Of a stretch of DNA of 64,000 nt, positions 19,381 to 27,529 are shown in pieces. The notes beneath the pieces are model-generated. The model searched no databases and had not been told where the DNA came from. It was given only the letters and a program-made list of their open reading frames with translations. Position numbers and translations under genes: made by a program. How positions within the stretch are numbered: the first letter of the stretch is position 1; each line of letters begins with the position of its first letter. Origin of the DNA: Kitasatospora cinereorecta (GTDB lineage: Bacteria > Actinomycetota > Actinomycetes > Streptomycetales > Streptomycetaceae); NCBI RefSeq assembly GCF_024172095.1, contig NZ_JAMZDX010000001.1, positions 338,001 to 402,000 on the forward strand, read 5' to 3'.

Positions 19381-20694
19381 ATGGCGAGCACCCGTCCCCA
19401 GCTCCGGGAAGACCAGGCGACCTGCGCCGTGCACGGACCACCCGGACGCCCGGGATCCGGCGGCGTACCCCGCCAGCGCGGGGACAGCGGCGGCGCCGCG
19501 GCCGCCCGCTGGGCCGCCAATCCCCTGGTGCAGGCACTCGGCTGCCTGGTCGCGGCCGGCTGGGCGGAGGCCTTCCCGCTCGTCTCCGACCTGCGCAACC
19601 AGGTGTTCTGGGGCACCGTCGCCGCCCCCGCCTACCTGCTCGCCGGGATCTTCTGCCTCACCCTGCCGAGCCGGATCGCCCCCCGGGCGGCGGCCCTCAC
19701 CGCCGCCCTCGGCGCGGTGCTGGTCCCGCTGGTGGTGCTCGCCCTGGAGGGCAGGCACCAGTCCGAGGTGATGGTGGTCGAGCGCTCGGCCCGGCTGCTG
19801 CTGGACACCGGCAGCCCGTACCTGCCGGACCCGGCCGTGGTCACCGACTACAACCCGTACCTGCCGGCGATGGCGCTCTTCGGGCTGCCGCGCGCCGCGA
19901 TCGGCGACGACGGGCCGCTCGCCCAGGTGCTGGGCGACGCCCGGATCTGGTTCGCGCTCGCCTTCCTGGCCTGCCTGCTGGCCGGCTGGCGGCTGCTGCG
20001 CCCGAGCCTGGAGCGGGCTCCGATACTGCCGCTCACCGTGCTCACCGCCTCCCCGCTGATCGCCCTCGCGCTGGTGGTCGGCGGCGTCGACCTGCCGCTG
20101 ATCGGCGTCTGCTGCCTCGCCATGGCCCTCTCGGTGCGCGGCCGGACGGTCGGCGCCGGGCTGGTGCTCGCCCTCGCCTGCACGCTCAAGTGGACGGCCT
20201 GGCCGGCGCTGCCGGTGGCACTGCTGATGATCTGGCGGCTGTACGGGCGCGGCCGGGCCGTGCGGACCGGGCTGATCGCGGTCTCGGTCAGCCTGGGGGT
20301 GATCCTCCCGGTCGCCGTCGGCCACGTCCGCCAACTGCGCGAGCAGGTGGTCCGCTTTCCGCTCGGCATGGGCGCCGTGCACACCCCGGCCGGCAGCCCG
20401 CTGCCCGGCAAGGTGCTGGCCGGCCTCGGCCCGACCGGGCACACCGTCTCGCTGACCCTGCTCTGCCTCGGCGCCCTCGCCGTCGCGCTCTGGCTGCTCG
20501 CCCACCCGCCGACCTCGGCGATCGCCGCCTGCGACCTGCTAGCCGTCGGGCTCACGGTCGCCTTCACCTTCGCCCCGGCCGGCCGCTTCGGCTACCTCGC
20601 GCTGCCCGCCGTCCTGGTGCTCTGGCCGCGCCTGGCCAGCCACAGTTGGACCTGGCGGCAGCCGGAGGTCCGGGCGCTGGCGCTGCAGGCCTGA
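19381..20694 (+). CDS. Polytopic membrane protein, DUF2029/GT87-like
   Basis: 437 residues: a ~45-residue Pro/Gly-rich cytoplasmic leader and then about ten membrane helices. The layout (long loop after helix 3 with ERSARLLLDTGSPYLPDP and DYNPYLPAMALFG, and the later LACTLKWTAWPALPVALLMI) resembles GT-C polyprenol-phosphate-mannose transferases of the DUF2029/GT87 group. No catalytic acidic motif can be pinned down with certainty. If it is a GT-C enzyme it would use a lipid-linked sugar at the outer membrane face, consistent with Pmt and a Tat lipoprotein nearby. Start ATG 19381 is chosen because of the -10 upstream. Confidence 0.68.
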   Translation: MASTRPQLREDQATCAVHGPPGRPGSGGVPRQRGDSGGAAAARWAANPLVQALGCLVAAGWAEAFPLVSDLRNQVFWGTVAAPAYLLAGIFCLTLPSRIAPRAAALTAALGAVLVPLVVLALEGRHQSEVMVVERSARLLLDTGSPYLPDPAVVTDYNPYLPAMALFGLPRAAIGDDGPLAQVLGDARIWFALAFLACLLAGWRLLRPSLERAPILPLTVLTASPLIALALVVGGVDLPLIGVCCLAMALSVRGRTVGAGLVLALACTLKWTAWPALPVALLMIWRLYGRGRAVRTGLIAVSVSLGVILPVAVGHVRQLREQVVRFPLGMGAVHTPAGSPLPGKVLAGLGPTGHTVSLTLLCLGALAVALWLLAHPPTSAIAACDLLAVGLTVAFTFAPAGRFGYLALPAVLVLWPRLASHSWTWRQPEVRALALQA

Positions 20695-20750
20695 GCGCCC
20701 CCGGTGGGCGAGGATGGTCCCCGACGGCACGAGCGCGGGGAGCGGATGGC

Positions 20751-22289
20751 ATGGGCGGGACCGGACGGCGGCGATTTCTCGGTCTAGCGGTGGGCGCGGC
20801 GGCGGGCCTGAGCGCCTGCGGGACGCCCAAGGCCGCCCCGCACCCCGGTCCGACCCCCGCCGCCGGCGGACCCGCCGCGGCGAGCCCCGCGCCGAGCGCC
20901 ACCGCGGCCGAGAACGCCCGTCCCGGCAACGCCGACTGGCCGGTCACCAACGCCGGCCCGGCCGCCGCCGTCGAGGGGTTCGCCGACCGGGTCAGCGTGC
21001 TGCCCGGCGAGCCGTTCGGCCTGTACGTCTCCACCACCGCCCCCGGCTTCCGGATCTCCGCTTACCGGATGGGCTGGTACGGCGGTGCCCGCGCCCGGCT
21101 GGTCTGGCAGTCCGACCGGCTGCCCGGCACCCGGCAGAAGGCGTTCACCGTGGACTCCGGCACCCGGATGGTCCGTACCGGCTGGTCCCGCACCACCACC
21201 GTCGACACCTTGGGCTGGCCCGAGGGCAGCTACCTGCTCCGGCTGGACGCCGACGGCGGAGCCGGCCAGCGCTTCGTGCCGGTCACCGTCCGGTCGCACT
21301 CCACCGCCGGGCGGACCGTGGTGGTCAACGCCGTCGCCACCTGGCAGGCGTACAACGAGTGGGGCGGCTACAACCTCTACAACGGGCCGAGCGGCGGCCT
21401 GCCGACCCGCTCGCTCCAGGTCACCTTCGACCGGCCCTACCAGTACGACGACGGCGCCGGGCTGTTCCTGGTCTACGAGGCCCCGCTGATCGCGCTGGCC
21501 GAGCGCCTGGGCATCCCGCTGGCGTACACCACCGGCGTGGACGTGGCCGCCGACCCGCAGAGCCTGAAGGGCGCCACCGCGGTGCTCTCGCTCGGGCACG
21601 ACGAGTACTGGTCGCCCGAGCAGCGGGCCGCGGTCACCGCCGCCCGCGACGCCGGGACCAATCTGGCGGTCCTCGGCGCCAACTGCTGCTTCCGCCGGGT
21701 CCGGTTCGAGTCGAGCGAGCTCGGCCCGGGCCGGGTGGTGGTCTGCTACAAGGGCGCCTGGCAGGAGGACCCCGGCTACAAGGCCGGCAAGCCCGCCACC
21801 ACCGACTTCCGCGCCGCGCCCGGCGCCGACCCGGAGAGCTCGCTGCTCGGGGTGATCTACGACGGCTACCCGGTGGACGCGCCCTACGTGGTCACCGAGC
21901 CGGACCACTGGCTGTACGCGGGCACCGGGGCGAAGGCGGGCGACAGCTTCCCGCACCTGGTCGGCGTGGAGTACGACCGGGTGAACACCGGCTTCCCCAC
22001 GCCCCGGCCGATCGAGATCGTCTCGCACTCGCCGGTGGTCTGCGAGGGGCGCCACAGCTGGGCCGACACCGCCTACTGGTCGGCGCCCGGCGGCGCCGGG
22101 GTGTTCGCCACCGGCACCATGCGCTGGGTGGAGTCGCTCGGCGACCGGCCCGGCCACGGCATCGACGGCCGGGCCGGCGACTTCACCCGGAAGGTCACCG
22201 AGAACCTCCTGCGGGCCTTCGCCGCCGGCCCCTGCGGGAAGGCCCACCCGGCCGCCGACAACGTGGCGGCGGTGTACGGCAAGGGCTGA
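20751..22289 (+). CDS. Tat lipoprotein with N,N-dimethylformamidase beta-like domain
   Basis: 512 residues. The N-terminus GRRRFLGLAVGAAAGLSAC combines a twin-arginine signal with a lipobox (LSAC, Cys about 22). After a Pro/Ala linker comes a large globular domain with GFRISAYRMGWYGG, the WQAYNEWGGYNLYNG segment and LGHDEYWS, as in proteins annotated as N,N-dimethylformamidase beta subunit-like. There is no alpha subunit nearby, so amidase activity is doubtful. It should be folded in the cytoplasm, exported by Tat and lipid-anchored outside. ATG 20751 is preceded by GGGGAG at eight bases. It follows the GT87-like gene by 56 bp. Confidence 0.82.
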   Translation: MGGTGRRRFLGLAVGAAAGLSACGTPKAAPHPGPTPAAGGPAAASPAPSATAAENARPGNADWPVTNAGPAAAVEGFADRVSVLPGEPFGLYVSTTAPGFRISAYRMGWYGGARARLVWQSDRLPGTRQKAFTVDSGTRMVRTGWSRTTTVDTLGWPEGSYLLRLDADGGAGQRFVPVTVRSHSTAGRTVVVNAVATWQAYNEWGGYNLYNGPSGGLPTRSLQVTFDRPYQYDDGAGLFLVYEAPLIALAERLGIPLAYTTGVDVAADPQSLKGATAVLSLGHDEYWSPEQRAAVTAARDAGTNLAVLGANCCFRRVRFESSELGPGRVVVCYKGAWQEDPGYKAGKPATTDFRAAPGADPESSLLGVIYDGYPVDAPYVVTEPDHWLYAGTGAKAGDSFPHLVGVEYDRVNTGFPTPRPIEIVSHSPVVCEGRHSWADTAYWSAPGGAGVFATGTMRWVESLGDRPGHGIDGRAGDFTRKVTENLLRAFAAGPCGKAHPAADNVAAVYGKG

Positions 22290-22299
22290 GCCCGGCGGA

Positions 22300-24030
22300 T
22301 CAGCCGCTGTTGCCGATCTTCAGCAGCTTGGCCGCGGCCGGACCGGCCGCGTCGGCGCCGTGGCCGCCGCCCTCGACCTCGGCGGCCACCGCCAGGTTGC
22401 CGCGGAACGCGGTGAACCAGCTGTTGGTGGCCTTGCCGGGGGCGACCTCGGCGGTGCCGGTCTTGGCGCCGGCGTCGGCGGTGATGCCGGCCATCACGTC
22501 CTTGGCGGTGCCGACCTTGGCGGTCTGGTTCATCAGGTTGCGCAGGTTCTGCAGCACGTCGGGGGAGAGCGTCCGGGCGGCCTTCACCTGGTCGGAGCCG
22601 GGCACCAGGATCGGCTGGCGGAAGACGCCGCTCTGCACGGTGGCCGCGACCGAGGCCATGCCCAGCGGGTTGGTCTGCACCTTGCCCTGGCCGATGAACT
22701 CGGTGGCCGCCCCGGCCATGCTGCCCTCGGTCGGGATCTTGGTGTCGAAGTTGGACAGGCCGGTGTGCCACTCCAGGCCCAGGCCGAACACGTCCTTGGC
22801 GATCTTCGGCAGCGAGTCCGCCTTCAGCGACTTGCTGCCCTGCTCGATGAAGGCGGTGTTGCAGGACTGGGTGAAGTCGTCGGTGAAGGTGTTGTTCGGC
22901 CGGGCGTCGTCGAAGTCGTTCTTCACCGCCAGGCCGGTGACCATGGTCGACGACGGGCAGGCCACCGGCGTGGACGGCGTGATCCCCGCCTCCAGCAGCG
23001 CGGCCGAGGTGACCACCTTCATGGTCGAGCCGGGCGCGGTGGCACCGGAGAAGGCCCGGTTCTGCCCGGTGGCCGGGGCGTTGGCGAAGGCCAGGATGTT
23101 ACCGGTGCTGGGCTCGACGGCGACGATCGAGGCGGCGTGCGTACCGCCCTTGGACTGCTCCTGGACGGCGGCCTCGGCGGCCTGCTGCAGCGTCGCGTCC
23201 AGGGTCAGCTTCAGCGAGGGGACCGGCTTGGGGTCCTTCACCGTGAACAGCTTCTCCGGCGCGCCCGAGCCGGAGTCCGGGGTGATCACCACACCGGCGC
23301 CGGCGTCCTGCGGCGAGCCCTGCGGCGCGGAGGTCTTGAACCGCTCCAGCAACTGGGCGACCGACGGGAAGGCGGCCAGCGACTTGCCGTTGCGGTCGGT
23401 GACCGCGGCCGGGGTCGCGAAGACCGGCTTGACCGCGATGGTCTCGCCCGGCCCCAGATGCGGGTGGATCACGGACGGCGTCCAGTGCACGGCGGGCTTG
23501 CCGTCGCTCATCTTCACCACACCGAGCACGCCGTCGTAGTTCCACGGCGTACCGGTGTCGGCGAACTCCAGGCTGGCCTTGAACGACAGCGGCACCCCGG
23601 CCGGCGCCGCCGGGCTCGCCGAGGCGGCGGCGGAGGCGGCCGCGGACGGGGCGGCGGAGGCCGCGGCACTCGTCGAGGGCGCGGCGGAGGCGGACGGGAA
23701 GGCCGTCGGACCGCCCGGGGTGAGGTGCACCGCGCTCGGCTTCACCTTGTCCTGGAACGCGGTGAGCGCGGTGCTCGCCTGGTCGGGCGCGTCGGTCAGC
23801 GCCGCGGCGCCCGCCACGTCGCCCTTGGCCCAGGCCTCCAGGAACGCCTTGGCGCCCGCTGCGGCCTGCTCGGCGGTGGGCGGCTCGGCGACCACGGTCC
23901 GCGGCTTGGCCTTGGCCGAGTCGGAGGACCCGTCGCCGATCGCGGTGGCGACGTTGTACGCCCCGTAGCCGCCGACGGCCACCACGACAGTGGCCGCGGC
24001 GGCGATGCCGATCTTGGCGCCCTTGTTCAC
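22300..24030 (-). CDS. Class B PBP with MecA-type N-terminal domain
   Basis: 576 residues: membrane helix (about 7-26), NTF2/MecA_N-like domain interrupted by a long Ala/Ser/Pro linker (about 108-145), dimerisation-type segment, then transpeptidase with GSTMK (Ser335), SCN and KTGTAE. It should cross-link peptidoglycan outside the cell. The GTG at 24030 is preferred to the ATG at 24045 because GGGGGG is six to seven bases before it. It lies 61 bp downstream of pmt on the same strand, so it is probably co-transcribed. The Ala/Ser-rich linker is a plausible O-mannosylation target. Family members of this type often have lower beta-lactam affinity; that is not deducible here. Confidence 0.9.
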   Translation of the reverse strand: MNKGAKIGIAAAATVVVAVGGYGAYNVATAIGDGSSDSAKAKPRTVVAEPPTAEQAAAGAKAFLEAWAKGDVAGAAALTDAPDQASTALTAFQDKVKPSAVHLTPGGPTAFPSASAAPSTSAAASAAPSAAASAAASASPAAPAGVPLSFKASLEFADTGTPWNYDGVLGVVKMSDGKPAVHWTPSVIHPHLGPGETIAVKPVFATPAAVTDRNGKSLAAFPSVAQLLERFKTSAPQGSPQDAGAGVVITPDSGSGAPEKLFTVKDPKPVPSLKLTLDATLQQAAEAAVQEQSKGGTHAASIVAVEPSTGNILAFANAPATGQNRAFSGATAPGSTMKVVTSAALLEAGITPSTPVACPSSTMVTGLAVKNDFDDARPNNTFTDDFTQSCNTAFIEQGSKSLKADSLPKIAKDVFGLGLEWHTGLSNFDTKIPTEGSMAGAATEFIGQGKVQTNPLGMASVAATVQSGVFRQPILVPGSDQVKAARTLSPDVLQNLRNLMNQTAKVGTAKDVMAGITADAGAKTGTAEVAPGKATNSWFTAFRGNLAVAAEVEGGGHGADAAGPAAAKLLKIGNSG

Positions 24031-24091
24031 GTGCAGTCCCCCCATGGGTCGGTCTGCCGACGGTTCGGTCCCGACACCGTACCCCCCGGTG

Positions 24092-25879
24092 TCAGATCCA
24101 GCTGGTGAACCACATCCGGGCCCGCCAGTCGTCCATCGGAATCGTCTCTCCCGTATACAGCGGGTGGAAGTACAGAAAGTTCCACATGACCGCGAGAATC
24201 AGCAGGCCGGCGCCGGCCGCGCCGAGGGTCCGCCGGTCCCGCGAGGCGGTGGCCGGGCCGATCATCGCCCCGATCATCATGGTCACCGCCAGCACCAGGA
24301 ACGGCACGAAGGCGACCGCGTAGAACAGGAAGATGGTCCGCTGCTGGTAGCCGAACCAGGGCAGGTAGCCGGCCGCCAGGCCGCACAGGATCGCCCCGGC
24401 CCGCCAGTCGCGCCGCATCAGCCAGCGGTACAGGCAGTACGCCAGCGCCACGATGCCCGCCCACCACAGCAGCGGGGTGCCGATCCCCAGCACCTCGCGG
24501 GCGCACTCCGGCACCTGGCAGCCGGCCTGGCCGTTCTTCGGCGACTCGTAGAAGAACGACACCGGACGGCCCAGCAGCAGCCAGCTCCACGGGTTGGACT
24601 GGTAGGTGTGCGGGCTGGTCAGGTGGGTGTGGAAGTCGTACATGGTGGCGTGGTAGTGCCACAGGCTGCGCAGCCAGTCCGGGCCGAAGCCGCCGGGGTG
24701 GGAGGCCGCCCAGTCCCGGTAGTAGCCGCCCTTGCCGGGCGCGGTCGAGCTGAGGATCCAGCCGGTCCAGGAGGCCAGGTAGACGCCGATGGTGAGCACG
24801 CCCATCACCGCGCCGGCGAACAGCGCGTCCCACAGGCCCCACAGGAACCAGTTGGAGCTGCCCGCGAGCTTGCGTGCCGAGGCGTCCCAGGCGGCTGTCA
24901 GCACGACGAACGCGATCAGCGCGTACAGGCCGCTCCACTTGGTCGCGGTCATCAGGCCCAGCGACACCGCCGCGGCCAGCCGGTACGGGCGCCAGCCGAG
25001 GAACAGCCAGTCCCCGCCCGGGGTGGTCTTCAGCCGCTCGGCCAGCAGCGCCCGGCTGTGGTCGCGGTCGAGCAGCAGGAAGCCGAACGCGGCGACGAAC
25101 CAGAACATCACCACCAGGTCCAGCAGCGCCGCCCGGCTCATCACGAAGTGCAGGCCGTCCACCGCCAGCAGCAGACCGGCCACGCAGCCCAGCAGGGTCG
25201 AGCGGAACAGCCGGCGGCCGATCCGGGCGATCATCAGCACCGACAGGGTGCCGAGCACCGCCGTCATGAACCGCCAGCCGAAAGGATTCATCCCGTACAG
25301 GTGCTCGCCGAACCCGATGATCCACTTTCCGACCGGGGGATGGACGATGTACGCCGGGTCGGTCCGGAACGGGATGCTCGGGTTGGGCGCGGTGATCAGC
25401 GAGTTGGCGTCGTCCGGCCAGCTGGTCTCGTAGCCGCCGTGCCAGAGCGCGTACGCGTCCTTGGCGTAGTACGTCTCGTCGAAGATCAGCGCGTTCGGGT
25501 TGCCCAGGTTCGCGAAGCGCAGCACCCCGGCGAACACCGCCACCAGCACCGGGCCGATCCAGCCCGCCCAGCGGCACAGGAACGACCACAGCGGGTCGGG
25601 CAGCGCGAAGCCCAGCCGCAGCAGCAGCGGCGAGGGCCCCACCCGGTCGGGCGTCACGCCCGGGCCGTCCGGCATCGGCGGCACCAGCCGCTCGGCGTCC
25701 ACCGGACGGCGCGGCGCGCGGTAGCCGTAGCCGGCCAGCGCCCGGGCCCAGCGCGAGGGCTCGGCCGCCGGCGGGGCGGCCGGAGCGGCCACCGCCTCCA
25801 CGGGCGCGTCCAGCACCGTCACGCCACCCTGCTCGGGGTGGTCCGTACCACGGTCCATGCTTTCCAGGTCGCCGGTCAC
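24092..25879 (-). CDS. pmt: Dolichyl/polyprenyl-phosphate-mannose protein mannosyltransferase
   Basis: 595 residues, GT39 family. It transfers mannose from polyprenyl-phosphate mannose to Ser/Thr of exported proteins at the outer membrane face. A ~95-residue cytoplasmic leader precedes about 11 helices. The catalytic acidic pair lies in the first loop, IFDETYYAKDAY, followed by AYIVHPPVGKWIIG, and the family's ASWTGWIL and C-terminal FLYFHPLYTGE segments are present. The S. coelicolor homologue is required for phiC31 infection and affects antibiotic sensitivity. GTG 25879 is chosen because TACGAT ends seven bases before it; ATG 25888 lies within that hexamer. It is divergent from rsmI. Confidence 0.94.
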   Translation of the reverse strand: MTGDLESMDRGTDHPEQGGVTVLDAPVEAVAAPAAPPAAEPSRWARALAGYGYRAPRRPVDAERLVPPMPDGPGVTPDRVGPSPLLLRLGFALPDPLWSFLCRWAGWIGPVLVAVFAGVLRFANLGNPNALIFDETYYAKDAYALWHGGYETSWPDDANSLITAPNPSIPFRTDPAYIVHPPVGKWIIGFGEHLYGMNPFGWRFMTAVLGTLSVLMIARIGRRLFRSTLLGCVAGLLLAVDGLHFVMSRAALLDLVVMFWFVAAFGFLLLDRDHSRALLAERLKTTPGGDWLFLGWRPYRLAAAVSLGLMTATKWSGLYALIAFVVLTAAWDASARKLAGSSNWFLWGLWDALFAGAVMGVLTIGVYLASWTGWILSSTAPGKGGYYRDWAASHPGGFGPDWLRSLWHYHATMYDFHTHLTSPHTYQSNPWSWLLLGRPVSFFYESPKNGQAGCQVPECAREVLGIGTPLLWWAGIVALAYCLYRWLMRRDWRAGAILCGLAAGYLPWFGYQQRTIFLFYAVAFVPFLVLAVTMMIGAMIGPATASRDRRTLGAAGAGLLILAVMWNFLYFHPLYTGETIPMDDWRARMWFTSWI

Positions 25880-25886
25880 GCGCCAC

Positions 25887-25892
25887 ATCGTA
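25887..25892 (-). promoter_or_regulatory. Probable -10 of pmt, leaderless
   Basis: On the minus strand TACGAT is followed by seven bases and GTG ACC. There is no Shine-Dalgarno. Confidence 0.45.
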
Positions 25893-25955
25893 GGGGTGCC
25901 CCCTGAGAGCCGTCACCGGAGACGGGCACCGGACGGGTTGCGAGAGGATATGGGC

Positions 25956-26801
25956 GTGACTGGAGTTCTCGTTCTCGCAGGTACCCCCATCGGTGACGTC
26001 CAGGACGCGCCCCCGCGCCTGCTCACCGAGCTGGCCGCCGCCGACCTCATCGCCGCCGAGGACACCCGGCGGCTGCGCCGGCTCACCCAGGCGCTCGGGG
26101 TGACCCCGGCCGGGCGGATCGTCTCCTACTTCGAGGGCAACGAGGTCGCCCGCACCCCCGAGCTGGTCGAGGCGCTGCTCGGCGGCGCCCGGGTGCTGCT
26201 GGTGACCGACGCCGGCATGCCCTCGGTCTCCGACCCCGGCTACCGGCTGGTGGACGCCGCGGTGGCCAGCGACATCAAGGTCACCGCCGTGCCCGGGCCG
26301 TCCGCGGTGCTCACCGCGCTCGCCCTCTCCGCCCTCCCGGTCGACCGCTTCACCTTCGAGGGCTTCCTGCCCCGCAAGGCCGGCGACCGGGCCCGCCAGC
26401 TGGCGCAGATCGCCGACGAGCCGCGCACCATGGTCTTCTTCGAGGCCCCGCACCGGATCGCCGAGACCCTCGCCGCGATGGCGGACGCCTTCGGCTCCGA
26501 CCGGCCCGCCGCGGTCTGCCGCGAGCTGACCAAGACCTACGAGGAGGTCAAGCGCGGCCCGATCGGCGACCTGGCCGCCTGGGCCGCGGACGGCGTCAAG
26601 GGCGAGATCACCGTGGTGGTGGCCGGCGCGCCGCCGGCCGCCCCGCAGCAGCTCACCCCCGAGGAGCTGGCCCGCCGGGTCGCCGTCCGCGAGGAGGCGG
26701 GGGAGCGCCGCAAGGAGGCGATCGCCGCCGTCGCGGTCGAGCTGGGCCTGCCCAAGCGCGAGGTGTTCGACGCCGTGGTGGCGGCCAAGAACAGCGGGTG
26801 A
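25956..26801 (+). CDS. rsmI: 16S rRNA (cytidine-1402-2'-O)-methyltransferase
   Basis: 281 residues of the tetrapyrrole-methylase fold. It uses SAM to 2'-O-methylate C1402 in the decoding centre of 16S rRNA. The N-terminal LAGTPIGDVQDAPPR motif (N replaced by D relative to the usual GNL/GDL), the AEDTRR loop, TDAGMPSVSDPG and VPGPSAVLTALALSALP are all conserved, with a C-terminal helical domain. GTG 25956 is preferred to ATG 25950, as GAGAGG is then seven to eight bases upstream; GAGGAT six bases before GTG could alternatively be a -10. It is divergent from pmt. Confidence 0.95.
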   Translation: MTGVLVLAGTPIGDVQDAPPRLLTELAAADLIAAEDTRRLRRLTQALGVTPAGRIVSYFEGNEVARTPELVEALLGGARVLLVTDAGMPSVSDPGYRLVDAAVASDIKVTAVPGPSAVLTALALSALPVDRFTFEGFLPRKAGDRARQLAQIADEPRTMVFFEAPHRIAETLAAMADAFGSDRPAAVCRELTKTYEEVKRGPIGDLAAWAADGVKGEITVVVAGAPPAAPQQLTPEELARRVAVREEAGERRKEAIAAVAVELGLPKREVFDAVVAAKNSG

Positions 26802-26807
26802 CCAGGC

Positions 26808-26847
26808 GTGCTCCTACGGCGGCGCGCGCGTACGTTGGAGGGAGCAC
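26808..26847 (+). terminator. Hairpin after rsmI
   Basis: GTGCTCC (26808-26814) pairs with GGAGCAC (26841-26847) around a GC-rich loop that can pair further. It lies 6 bp after the rsmI stop. Confidence 0.5.
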
Positions 26848-27014
26848 TCCGCGAACCCCCGGCCCGGGAAGCCCTCCGACAGCGACTTCCTCCAGGTCTC
26901 ACCAATTCGGGCCCAAGACTTGGCAAGCCGGGTAGCGGTCGGGGTGTCCCGGGCATTCCCTGGGATGGAAAGACCCGAGCCGGACGGACGTCCGGCGGGC
27001 ACTGGGAGTTGGCT

Positions 27015-27446
27015 ATGAGCGACGCGATCGGTAGCCCTCTGAGTGGTGGCAGCGCGCCGAGCGGCCTGGGTGTCACCACCCGGGCGCGCACCCAGGTCGA
27101 GACCGTCCGGGAGGCGTACTCCTTCGTCTGCCTGAGCTGCGCATACGGCTGGGAGCAGGCGTACGACATCGAACACCACAAGGCCCGCGACGGGCAGATC
27201 GTGTTCGAGTACAAGGCGAACGGCGTCCGGGTGCCGTCCCCGCTCCGCGAACCGACCTGCCCCGGGTGCGGCGGCCACAAGGTGAGGATCATGCGCGAGG
27301 GCCGGGTGGCCACCGCGCCGAGCGCCATCGCACCCGGCTACGCGCCGCACGCCGAGCCCGCCGACCCGGTGCCGGCCGCACCGCCCGCCGTCCCGGCCGG
27401 GCAGCGCCGCCGCTGGTTCGGCTTCCTCGGACACCGGGCCGACTGA
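27015..27446 (+). CDS. Small zinc-ribbon protein
   Basis: 143 residues. The central domain has two Cys pairs, CLSC (about residue 44) and CPGC (about residue 88), separated by about 40 residues that include YGWEQAYDIEHHK, a rubredoxin-like zinc ribbon. The N- and C-terminal parts are Gly/Ser and Pro/Ala-rich and probably disordered. ATG 27015 is preceded by GGGAG at about eight bases. It lies between rsmI and metG, both translation-related, which hints at a role with RNA or ribosomes but proves nothing. No family name is certain. Confidence 0.72.
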   Translation: MSDAIGSPLSGGSAPSGLGVTTRARTQVETVREAYSFVCLSCAYGWEQAYDIEHHKARDGQIVFEYKANGVRVPSPLREPTCPGCGGHKVRIMREGRVATAPSAIAPGYAPHAEPADPVPAAPPAVPAGQRRRWFGFLGHRAD

Positions 27447-27465
27447 CCCGGCCGGGTTCCCGCGC

Positions 27466-27506
27466 AGGAACCACCCGGGCCGTTTAAGCGGTCGAGGGTG
27501 GTTCCT
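27466..27506 (+). terminator. 11-bp perfect inverted repeat upstream of metG
   Basis: AGGAACCACCC (27466-27476) and GGGTGGTTCCT (27496-27506) form an 11-bp stem with a 19-nt loop, ten bases before the metG -10. It probably terminates the zinc-ribbon transcript; as DNA it could also be a repressor site. Confidence 0.6.
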
Positions 27507-27515
27507 TGGCGCGAC

Positions 27516-27521
27516 TAAGAT
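27516..27521 (+). promoter_or_regulatory. Probable -10 of metG, leaderless
   Basis: TAAGAT lies eight bases before ATG 27530, with no Shine-Dalgarno in between. Confidence 0.45.
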
Positions 27522-27529
27522 TCGGTCGT

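Noticed and set aside
27447..27529. SAM riboswitch or T-box before metG
   Set aside because: The gap to the probable transcription start is too small and only a simple hairpin is present.
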